Below are positions 1 through 6,766 of a stretch of 49,529 nt of DNA, piece by piece (the stretch's first letter is position 1; every line of letters starts with the position of its first letter). The position numbers and the translations under genes were made by a program. This stretch comes from Bacteroidota bacterium (GTDB lineage: Bacteria > Bacteroidota > Bacteroidia > Flavobacteriales_D > Sanyastnellaceae): NCBI GenBank assembly GCA_027624855.1, contig JAQBTQ010000017.1, positions 1 to 49,529 on the forward strand. Reading direction: 5' to 3'. Below the pieces are notes generated by a model. The model was not told where the DNA came from. It worked only from the letters and a program-made list of their open reading frames with translations, and searched no databases.

Positions 1-3000
1 TGATTCGTGAAGTCAGTGTAGTATGAACCATCCTGGCTGTCCAACTGGTCAGCATTCAGGTTTGTAACAAGAGCTGTAGATGAAGTAGCGAATGAAGTCA
101 CTGATACTGCACCTGCGTTGACAGTGCCCAAAGTAGAAGTGCCTGTAACACCTAGCGTTCCGCTTACGTCAGCATTTCCGTTCAAGTCAAGGTCTCCGTC
201 GACGGTAGTGCCATCTAAAGTAGAAGCGCCGACCACGTTCAAACCAGCCTGCATATCAGCAGCACCTGTTGCTGTCAAAGCAGCTGTTGAAGTGGCACCA
301 GCATTCAATACACCAAGCGTAGAAGTGCCTGTAACATCCAATGTTCCACTTACGTCAGCATTGCCGTTCAAGTCAAGGTCTCCGTCGATGGTAGTGCCGT
401 CTAAAGTAGAAGCTCCGTCAACATTCAACCCAGCATCCATATCAGCAGCGCCTGTAGCGTTCAATGTAGTGGTTGTAGTCGCCTGAGCATCCAATCCAGC
501 GAGGGTAGATTGCCCGTCAACATTCAACGTACCATCGAAGTCAACCGTTGAAATACCTGTACCGATTGCACGGATGTGAATGGCAGTAAGGTCTTCTGTA
601 TTGATGTCCTCAGCCTGCATCTCTTCAATAGAAGCTTCAGATGAAGTGATCTGAGTGATCATACCAACCGGTGCAGTAACCGATTGTGAAGCATTGAGGC
701 TTGTTGCCTGAATACCAATACCAGCAAGGTTCAAGTCCGTTACACCAGCATCCAATGTAACAGTTCCGGCAACAGCCTGGTTCCAGTACATCTCACTGAT
801 GATAGAATCTTCACGTGTTGTAGCGCGTGTTACTTCTGCATCGATGTTGTTCTGCAACGTCACGTCAGCAGCGTCGCTGTCAGATTCGTTGTTGTCAACG
901 TCCAACTGGATCGCAGCGCGAGCAGCAGCATCAGCAGTAGCCTGTGCAGCGTCGGCAGTAGCGTTCGCATCGATGTTGTTCTGCAACGTCACGTCAGCAG
1001 CGTCGCTGTCAGATTCGTTGTTGTCAACGTCCAACTGGATCGCAGCGCGAGCAGCAGCATCAGCAGTAGCCTGTGAAGCGTCGGCAGCAGCGTTGTCGTC
1101 AATGTTGTCTTGCAACGTGTCAGCAGCAGTAGTCAATTGTCCAAATGATGCGAGGTGACCAGCAGCAGTTGCGTCTGCAGCAGAAACGTTTCCAGTAACA
1201 GAAACATCACCAGTTACACTTACGTCAGCTCCCAGCGTCGTCTCCCCAGCGACGTTCAGAGTTGAACCCATAGTAACTGCACCGTCCAAGGCGGACGTTT
1301 GATAAACTTCCAACGTTGTTGCGTCCAAATCACCGATTGTAGCAGCTGGAGAAACCAAGTTGCTCTCAACTTCAACCGTTTGAACATCTAAATCGTCTGT
1401 GTCAATGTGTTGTGCGTCAACAGCATCGAAAGAAGAAGTGCTTGCCTGGATTTGGGCTGCACCGAAGTCAACCAAAGTCCAACCAGCTTCCAATGAAACA
1501 GCGTTTGTGCCGTTATCATCAAAATAATCCAATCCTTCAATCATGGTCTCAACATCCCAAACAGATCCTGGGATTGCATCAATTTCAGCTTGCAACGCAG
1601 CATCAGCACCTTGCAATGAAGCGATTGAATCAAGGAATTCAGCGTAGTTCTGATTGATGTTCACTGTGTTCGCACCAATTGCGTTGGCGTTCGCAGCATC
1701 ACCAAATTGACGAGCAGAAATCTCACTTGCCAAACCTTGTTGCAAAGTCAAGATATCACCATCGTTTGATGTGATCTGAGCTTGAAGAGCAACGTCAGCC
1801 AAGTCACGAGCGACAGCTTCAGCTTCAATGTTTGCTTGAAGGATTCCATCGGCAGTGACCATTGCAGCAGAAAGCGCATCAATGTTGCCTTGCAGCGTAG
1901 CGTCAGCAGCGTTGCTGGCAGTTTCGTTAGCGTCAACGTCTGCTTGGATTGCAGCGTCAGCAGCATCACCAGCAGCAGATTCCGCAGCGTCAGCAGCAGC
2001 GTTTGCATCGATGTTTAACTGCAATGTTGCATCAGCAGCGTTGCTTGCAGTTTCGTTAGCGTCCACGTCTGCTTGGATTGCAGCGTCAGCAGCAGCACCA
2101 GCAGCAGATTCCGCAGCGTCAGCAGCAGCATTTGCATCGATGTTTGACTGCAATGTTGCATCAGCAGCGTCGCTAGCAGTTTCGTTAGCGTCCACATCAG
2201 CTTGAATTGCAGCGTCAGCAGCATCTCCAGCAGCAGACTCAGCAGCGTCAGCAGCAGCGTTTGCATCAATGTTTGACTGCAACGTAGCGTCAGCAGCGTC
2301 GCTAGCAGTTTCATTTGCGTCTACATCTGCTTGGATTGCAGCGTCAGCAGCAGCTCCAGCAGCAGATTCAGTAGCGTCAGCAGCAGCATTCGCGTCGATG
2401 TTTGCTTGCAATGCGGCATCAGCGGCGTTGCTGGCAGTTTCGTTAGCGTCAACGTCTGCTTGGATTGCAGCGTCAGCAGCATCACCAGCAGCAGATTCCG
2501 CAGCGTCAGCAGCAGCATTAGCAGAGATGGCTGCATCCAAAGACATATCAGCTTCAACCAAGTTGTCATCAGCACCAATGTGCGCAGCTCCAGCATATCC
2601 TGGGTGCTGAGGTACATTGTCTACAGATCCAACTGTTGAAGTGCCAAATCCCATATCAGCAGCAGCAGCGGCAATACGGAATTCATTGTCATCGATGTCA
2701 TCAGCTAATGCAGCATCAGCGGCAGCTCCGGCAGCAGACTCAGCAGCGTCAGCAGCAGCGTTTGCGTCGATATTCGCTTGCAATGCAGCGTCAGCAGCAT
2801 CACCAGCAGCAGACTCTGCAGCGTCAGCAGCAGCGTTTGCATCGATATTCGCTTGCAAAGTAGCATCAGCAGCATTGCTCGCAGTTTCGTTTGCGTCTAC
2901 GTCAGCTTGGATTGCAGCATCAGCAGCATCCCCAGCAGCAGACTCTGCAGCATCAGCAGCAGCGTTTGCATCGAGACCAGCTTGTAATGCAGCATCAGCG

Positions 3001-4418
3001 TCGTTGCTCGCAGTTTCATTTGCGTCTACATCAGCTTGAATTGCAGCATCAGCAGCATCACCGGCAGCAGACTCAGCAGCGTCAGCAGCAGCGTTTGCAT
3101 CAAGACCAGCTTGTAAAGCGGCATCAGCAGCATTGCTTGCAGATTCATTCGCGTCTACGTCCGCCTGAATTGCAGCATCAGCAGCAGCACCAGCAGCAGA
3201 CTCAGCAGCGTCAGCAGCAGCGTTTGCATCAATGTTAGCTTGCAATGCAGCATCAGCAGCATCAACGTAAGGAACAGTAGCTAATTCGTTACCGTTATTA
3301 TATATGGTACCGTTAACGGTCAAATCACTATTCATAGTGGTCAATCCGTCTACATTTAATGTACCATCAAGTTGCAAAGAAGAGTTTGTTCCCAAAGCTC
3401 GACCTTCATAGAAAGTCATTTGCTCAACCTGAGCAGCTTCTGCGATCATGTCTTCAAAATCGGCATTGTTTGCGCTCAGATAGTTGAAAAGTCCAGTGGC
3501 AGCACTGAACACTCCTGGGAAATCAAGATCTCCGGTGATTGTCAAATCTTCAACCGTAATTCCAGTTGGGTCAATTGTAATTACAGAGAACAAATCAGCA
3601 AGGTCTGCTGTGTTGTCTGCAACACCCGTTTGGAGGATTGAAATGTCTCCATCATTGCTCTGGATCAGTCCAAGCAACAATGCATCTTCTGCAGCGCCGG
3701 CAGCAGCATTCGCATCGATGGCAGCCTGCAAAGAAGCAGCGTTTCCGTCGATAGCAGCCTGCAAGTTTGCAGCGCTCGCATCTAATGCGGCTTGCAAAGC
3801 AGCGTCAGCAGCATCGCCTGCAGCAGATTCCGCAGCGTCAGCAGCAGCATTTGCGTCGATGGCAGCCTGTAAGGCAGCATCAGCAGCATCGCCTGCAGCA
3901 GATTCCGCAGCGTCAGCAGCAGCGTTGGCAGCGATTGCGTCATACAAGTCACTTACTAAGGCGTCGACATCACCGTCGAGGCCATCTACAAGCGCTTGAA
4001 GAGCAGCAATCTCTTCTTCCTGGCCATTTAATGCATACATAGCGATAGGTACAGCTTGAACGTCTACGTCTCCAAAAGAGGCGTATCCGGCTCCAGCATC
4101 CACCTCGATTCCGAAATGTAAGCCGGCAGCTGACCAGTCTATCGCGCTTAATGCACCATAGCCGGGAGTAACCGCACCATCACCAATGGTGAGGGCAAGG
4201 TTGCCGAACTGATTGGTTAATACGCTGGCATGAGATTCTTGCCACAAGATGGCGTCATCTGACCCATACAGGGTCACACGCACATCGAGTTCGGCGTCCG
4301 CCAGTGGATCGCCGTCGGCATCTCGGGCTACCGCCTGATAGGCGATGCCAGGGTCCTGTGCTTGGAGGACCGTCAAAGCTCCAAATAAACAGAGCAGGGA
4401 GAGGAAAAGTGTTCGCAT
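1..4418 (-). CDS. Giant secreted Ala/Asp-rich repeat (fibre-like) surface protein, 3' end outside window
   Basis: One uninterrupted minus-strand frame begins with ATG at 4418 and is still open at base 1, giving about 1472 codons. Residues 1-20 are a signal peptide (MRTLFLSLLCLFGALTVLQA). Residues about 21-125 form an N-terminal domain containing YQAVARDADGDPL, TNQFGNLALTIGDG, IDWSAAGLHFGIEVD and VPIAMYAL. I recognise this arrangement from the start of many Bacteroidota secreted 'tail fiber domain' proteins. The rest is Ala/Asp/Gln/Asn-rich, with 43- and 25-residue repeats (DAAESAAGDAADAA, QADVDANETASNAADA, LQxNIDANAAA) alternating with stretches like LDGTLNVDGLTTM, DVSVTGDVSVTGN and DGDLDLNGNADVSGTL. 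The last readable residues include LNADQLDSQDGSYYTDFTN, typical of phage-fibre and peptidase S74-associated proteins. I infer a long, possibly trimeric, cell-surface fibre or adhesin. Its ligand is unknown. A C-terminal self-cleaving chaperone or secretion domain may lie outside the window. Confidence 0.85.
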   Translation of the reverse strand, partial: MRTLFLSLLCLFGALTVLQAQDPGIAYQAVARDADGDPLADAELDVRVTLYGSDDAILWQESHASVLTNQFGNLALTIGDGAVTPGYGALSAIDWSAAGLHFGIEVDAGAGYASFGDVDVQAVPIAMYALNGQEEEIAALQALVDGLDGDVDALVSDLYDAIAANAAADAAESAAGDAADAALQAAIDANAAADAAESAAGDAADAALQAALDASAANLQAAIDGNAASLQAAIDANAAAGAAEDALLLGLIQSNDGDISILQTGVADNTADLADLFSVITIDPTGITVEDLTITGDLDFPGVFSAATGLFNYLSANNADFEDMIAEAAQVEQMTFYEGRALGTNSSLQLDGTLNVDGLTTMNSDLTVNGTIYNNGNELATVPYVDAADAALQANIDANAAADAAESAAGAAADAAIQADVDANESASNAADAALQAGLDANAAADAAESAAGDAADAAIQADVDANETASNDADAALQAGLDANAAADAAESAAGDAADAAIQADVDANETASNAADATLQANIDANAAADAAESAAGDAADAALQANIDANAAADAAESAAGAAADAALADDIDDNEFRIAAAAADMGFGTSTVGSVDNVPQHPGYAGAAHIGADDNLVEADMSLDAAISANAAADAAESAAGDAADAAIQADVDANETASNAADAALQANIDANAAADATESAAGAAADAAIQADVDANETASDAADATLQSNIDANAAADAAESAAGDAADAAIQADVDANETASDAADATLQSNIDANAAADAAESAAGAAADAAIQADVDANETASNAADATLQLNIDANAAADAAESAAGDAADAAIQADVDANETASNAADATLQGNIDALSAAMVTADGILQANIEAEAVARDLADVALQAQITSNDGDILTLQQGLASEISARQFGDAANANAIGANTVNINQNYAEFLDSIASLQGADAALQAEIDAIPGSVWDVETMIEGLDYFDDNGTNAVSLEAGWTLVDFGAAQIQASTSSFDAVDAQHIDTDDLDVQTVEVESNLVSPAATIGDLDATTLEVYQTSALDGAVTMGSTLNVAGETTLGADVSVTGDVSVTGNVSAADATAAGHLASFGQLTTAADTLQDNIDDNAAADASQATADAAARAAIQLDVDNNESDSDAADVTLQNNIDANATADAAQATADAAARAAIQLDVDNNESDSDAADVTLQNNIDAEVTRATTREDSIISEMYWNQAVAGTVTLDAGVTDLNLAGIGIQATSLNASQSVTAPVGMITQITSSEASIEEMQAEDINTEDLTAIHIRAIGTGISTVDFDGTLNVDGQSTLAGLDAQATTTTTLNATGAADMDAGLNVDGASTLDGTTIDGDLDLNGNADVSGTLDVTGTSTLGVLNAGATSTAALTATGAADMQAGLNVVGASTLDGTTVDGDLDLNGNADVSGTLGVTGTSTLGTVNAGAVSVTSFATSSTALVTNLNADQLDSQDGSYYTDFTN
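133..484 (-). repeat. Two tandem 186-nt repeats inside the giant gene
   Basis: Matching anchors lie 186 bases apart; for example, gtagaagtgcctgtaaca starts at 133 and at 319. This equals 62 residues, so the frame is kept. Each copy encodes a block of the DGDLDLNGNADVSGTL / VTGTSTLG / ADMxAGLNVxGASTLDGT type, a beta-rich pattern unlike the Ala/Asp repeats further upstream in the gene. The copies are close but not identical. Confidence 0.8.
841..1098 (-). repeat. Two tandem 129-nt repeats (43 residues each)
   Basis: Bases 841-946 are identical to 970-1075 (106 bases with no mismatch), and the match continues with few differences to the end of each 129-base unit. The encoded unit includes ARAAIQLDVDNNESDSDAAD and VTLQNNIDA. 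It has the same 43-residue length as the main repeat family, with NNESDS replacing ANETAS. Confidence 0.9.
1876..2520 (-). repeat. Five tandem 129-nt repeats (43 residues each)
   Basis: On the plus strand, unit starts (gcatcaatg, gcatcgatg or gcgtcgatg) fall at 1876, 2005, 2134, 2263 and 2392, exactly 129 bases apart. A second anchor (gcagattccgcagcg and close variants) falls at 1975, 2104, 2233, 2362 and 2491, again 129 apart. Each unit encodes an acidic, alanine-rich 43-mer containing ADAAESAAG, AADAAIQADVDANETAS and LQxNIDANAA. A coiled coil is plausible but unproven. Confidence 0.9.
2764..3225 (-). repeat. One 75-nt and three 129-nt repeat units
   Basis: Unit starts on the plus strand are at 2764, 2839, 2968, 3097 and 3226, giving spacings of 75, 129, 129 and 129. 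The 75-base (25-residue) form lacks the 18-residue segment around ADVDANExASN, so the array mixes short and long versions of the same unit while keeping the frame. Confidence 0.85.
3778..3927 (-). repeat. Two tandem 75-nt repeats (25 residues each)
   Basis: Units run 3778-3852 and 3853-3927 and encode AADAAESAAGDAADAALQA-type segments. This is the short form of the family, nearest the N-terminal end of the protein. Confidence 0.8.
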
Positions 4419-4447
4419 CACTTTATCTTGGTTAAGATTTCAGAATT

Positions 4448-4455
4448 CGAATATA
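4448..4455 (-). promoter_or_regulatory. Putative -7 element of the giant repeat gene
   Basis: The minus strand reads TATATTCG, a near match to TAnnTTTG, 29 bases upstream of the ATG. A TTTG that could serve as the -33 box lies 23 bases further upstream (4479-4482). A 5-bp inverted repeat, cgaga-aaaa-tctcg (4456-4469), sits between the two boxes and could be an operator. Confidence 0.4.
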
Positions 4456-4485
4456 CGAGAAAAATCTCGATAAATCACCAAACCA

Positions 4486-4860
4486 ATGCGACAAATTTCT
4501 ATTAACCGTCGGTCAAACCGAATTTTATACAACGTAACGGTAAGCGTAGAAGCCTTGATTTATGCGGATTGGTTGACATTCATGCGAGAAAATCACATTC
4601 CAGAAATTTTTTCTACCGGGTGCTTTTCTGGGTATAAAATTTGTAGAATCATCGACGAATCTAGCGAAACTTACACCGTAGCAATTCAATACTTTGCTGA
4701 CAACTTGGAAAAATTTGAAGAATACAAGGACAAATTCGCCCCAATTTTGCAACAAGAGTACCTGCAGAGATTCGGTGAATCCGCCCCGGCTTTTCGAACA
4801 GTGCTTCATGCCATCGAAGAGGGTGAAGTCATTGGTGAGGAACCCACTTCGAACTCTTGA
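4486..4860 (+). CDS. DUF4286 family protein
   Basis: This 124-residue protein of unknown function matches the small DUF4286 family of Bacteroidota. The family pattern is visible: LYNVTVSVEALIYADWLTFM, then HIPEIFSTGCFSGYKICRI, then YTVAIQYFADNLEKFEEY and a C-terminal RFGESAPAFRTVLHAIEEG. The family usually starts directly at the IYNVTV strand, so the first 12 residues here (MRQISINRRSNR) may be an over-extension, but no other ATG, GTG or TTG suits. It lies 4 bases before rsmA and is probably co-transcribed with it. No signal peptide or membrane segment is seen, so it is likely cytoplasmic. Its biochemical role is not known to me. Confidence 0.8.
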   Translation: MRQISINRRSNRILYNVTVSVEALIYADWLTFMRENHIPEIFSTGCFSGYKICRIIDESSETYTVAIQYFADNLEKFEEYKDKFAPILQQEYLQRFGESAPAFRTVLHAIEEGEVIGEEPTSNS

Positions 4861-4864
4861 TTGA

Positions 4865-5659
4865 ATGTCAAAATCCCATCAAAAAGTCAAGCCCAAAAAA
4901 CACCTTGGGCAACACTTCCTCAACGAAGAAGGAATCGCCGAACGGATTGCTCGTTCCATTGCCTCAGAAAGTCAGGCAAAAATGATCCTAGAAATCGGCC
5001 CAGGAACAGGGGCGCTAACCAAGCATTTGATCCCAATATTTGGAACAAAGGTTTTGGCGCTTGATATCGATGCGGAAAGCATTCGGTTTTTGGAGCAAGA
5101 GGAATGGGTTGGTAATGAGCAAATTTTAGAGGCTGACTTTCTGAATTTGGATTTTCGAGACTTGAACATTGAAGGCCCCCTCATCATCACGGGCAATTTC
5201 CCCTACAACATCAGTTCGCAAATCCTATTTCAATTGTTGGATTGGAGAGTACACTGCATTGAGCTGACGGGCATGTTTCAGAAGGAAGTTGCAGAGCGGG
5301 TTTGTGCCCCACATGGCTCCAAAACATACGGGATATTGAGCGTCTTGATTCAGAATTATTTCGATGCTGAATACTTGTTCACCGTTCCCCCGCATGTCTT
5401 CACGCCTCCACCAAAAGTCCAAAGCGGCGTGATGCGCTTGCTTCGAAAAACCGACATCAATCTCCCTGTTGAGTACGGCCACCTCAAACGCGTAGTGAAA
5501 GCCGCATTCAATCAACGACGCAAAACATTGCGGAATGCGCTCAAATCCGGTGGATTGAATATTGATGATGTGGATTCTCATTTCCTAACCTTGCGAGCAG
5601 AGCAGTTATCACCGAGTCAATTTGTGTCTTTAGCGTCATCCATTCCCCAAGGGTCCTGA
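4865..5659 (+). CDS. rsmA: 16S rRNA (adenine1518/1519-N6)-dimethyltransferase RsmA (KsgA)
   Basis: The enzyme uses S-adenosylmethionine to dimethylate two adjacent adenosines in the 3'-terminal helix of 16S rRNA, a late step of small-subunit maturation. It has 264 residues, the usual length. The N-terminus KKHLGQHFLNE is the family signature. The SAM-binding loop EIGPGTG covers residues 43-49, an acidic ribose-contacting segment LDID lies near 66-69, and the catalytic NFPY motif starts at residue 111 (NLPY in many homologues). The C-terminal helical domain contains FNQRRKTLRNAL. It lies 4 bases after the DUF4286 gene and 55 bases before fbp. Nothing is missing or unusual. Confidence 0.95.
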   Translation: MSKSHQKVKPKKHLGQHFLNEEGIAERIARSIASESQAKMILEIGPGTGALTKHLIPIFGTKVLALDIDAESIRFLEQEEWVGNEQILEADFLNLDFRDLNIEGPLIITGNFPYNISSQILFQLLDWRVHCIELTGMFQKEVAERVCAPHGSKTYGILSVLIQNYFDAEYLFTVPPHVFTPPPKVQSGVMRLLRKTDINLPVEYGHLKRVVKAAFNQRRKTLRNALKSGGLNIDDVDSHFLTLRAEQLSPSQFVSLASSIPQGS

Positions 5660-5674
5660 CCATCCAGGAAGTCT

Positions 5675-5682
5675 TATATTCG
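5675..5682 (+). promoter_or_regulatory. Possible -7 element upstream of fbp
   Basis: TATATTCG, the same variant seen before the giant repeat gene, lies 32 bases before the fbp ATG in the 55-base rsmA-fbp gap. No clear -33 TTG was found at the usual distance. Confidence 0.3.
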
Positions 5683-5714
5683 CTTTGGCTTTGCAATGAC
5701 CAAAGCCTCGTAGG

Positions 5715-6710
5715 ATGTCAAAAGCAATCACCCTCCAAGAGTTCATCATGGATGCTCAAGCGGAATTTCCGTTTGTATCCGGACAGCTAACCCGACTGCT
5801 CACCGACATCGGTGTTGCCGCGAAAATTGTTAATCACCAGGTCAATCGCGCAGGATTGGCGGGAATATTGGGAGAATCTGGCACGCAAAATTCCCATGAA
5901 GAATCACAACAAAAACTCGACGTTTTTGCAGATCGCACCTTCATGCGAATTCTGACTGCTGGCAAATCCGTTGCAGGAATTGGTTCTGAAGAGCAAGAGG
6001 ATTTTATTCTTTGCGGAGACCGCGGAAAATTGGGGAAATACGTTGTCATGATCGACCCCCTTGATGGAAGTTCAAACATTGATGTCAATGTCTCCATTGG
6101 AACCATATTCAGCATCTATCGCCGAGTAACTCCATTGGGTGCAGCATTGCAAAATCACGATTTTCTTCAAGCAGGTACCGAGCAAATTGTTGCGGGCTAC
6201 ATCCTGTATGGTTCCTCAACCATGCTCGTGTACACCACAGGAAGCGGGGTAAACGGCTTCACCCTCGACCCCGCAGTTGGAGAGTTTTTCTTATCCCATC
6301 CTGGAATGAAGTTTCCAGATTCTGGCACCATTTACTCAATCAATGATGCATTGTTGGATGCAGCTCCAGAAGCAATCAAACGCTTTATCGCTGGTTGTCG
6401 CGATACGAAGGGCGTCGGACTGAAAGGCCGTTACATCGGCAGTTTGGTCACAGATTTTCATCGAAACCTCATCAAAGGAGGGGTCTATCTCTACCCAAGT
6501 ACAAAGACCAATCCTCAAGGCAAATTGCGGCTCATGTACGAATGCAATCCCTTGGCTTTCATCGCCAATCAAGCAGGCGGATTGGCAGAAGATGACCGCG
6601 GCAAAATTCTTCAAAAATCACCAACGCATCTGCACGAGCGTTCCCCATTTTATGTGGGCAGCACGAACATGATGCAAGCGTTGCGATCTTGTTGGATGGC
6701 CTCCTCTTAA
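5715..6710 (+). CDS. fbp: Fructose-1,6-bisphosphatase class I
   Basis: It hydrolyses fructose 1,6-bisphosphate to fructose 6-phosphate in gluconeogenesis. It has 331 residues, typical of class I enzymes. Metal and substrate motifs are present: SEEQE at 91-95, DPLDGSSNID at 114-123 and, further on, YIGSLVTDFHRNLIKGGVYLYP and LMYECNPLAFIANQAGG. The latter matches the class I C-terminal substrate-binding region. The start is supported by the family N-terminus (ITLQEFIMDAQ). The 3' end holds the -7 element of the next gene, mfd, within or just past its last codons. Confidence 0.95.
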   Translation: MSKAITLQEFIMDAQAEFPFVSGQLTRLLTDIGVAAKIVNHQVNRAGLAGILGESGTQNSHEESQQKLDVFADRTFMRILTAGKSVAGIGSEEQEDFILCGDRGKLGKYVVMIDPLDGSSNIDVNVSIGTIFSIYRRVTPLGAALQNHDFLQAGTEQIVAGYILYGSSTMLVYTTGSGVNGFTLDPAVGEFFLSHPGMKFPDSGTIYSINDALLDAAPEAIKRFIAGCRDTKGVGLKGRYIGSLVTDFHRNLIKGGVYLYPSTKTNPQGKLRLMYECNPLAFIANQAGGLAEDDRGKILQKSPTHLHERSPFYVGSTNMMQALRSCWMASS

Positions 6711-6740
6711 TTCTCCGAAAAAAAGCGGCTCAAGACTCGC

Positions 6741-6748
6741 TACCTTTG
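6741..6748 (+). promoter_or_regulatory. Putative -7 element of mfd
   Basis: TACCTTTG matches TAnnTTTG and lies 18 bases before the ATG at 6767. It argues that translation starts at 6767 rather than at the upstream in-frame ATG at 6689, which lies inside fbp. No convincing -33 box is visible. Confidence 0.5.
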
Positions 6749-6766
6749 CGCACGGACCGATTTGGT

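Noticed and set aside
841-3225. CRISPR-like regular repeats
   Set aside because: Units are contiguous, 129 bases long, coding, and have no unique spacers.
118-3999. Many plus-strand and alternate-frame open frames with Ala/Ser- or Gln-rich translations across 118-4042
   Set aside because: They are by-products of the in-frame repeats of the minus-strand gene. Only the minus-strand frame from 4418 has a signal peptide, a recognisable N-terminal domain and continuity to the window edge.
6689-6766. Upstream start of mfd inside fbp
   Set aside because: It would precede the TACCTTTG element and adds residues not typical of the family.
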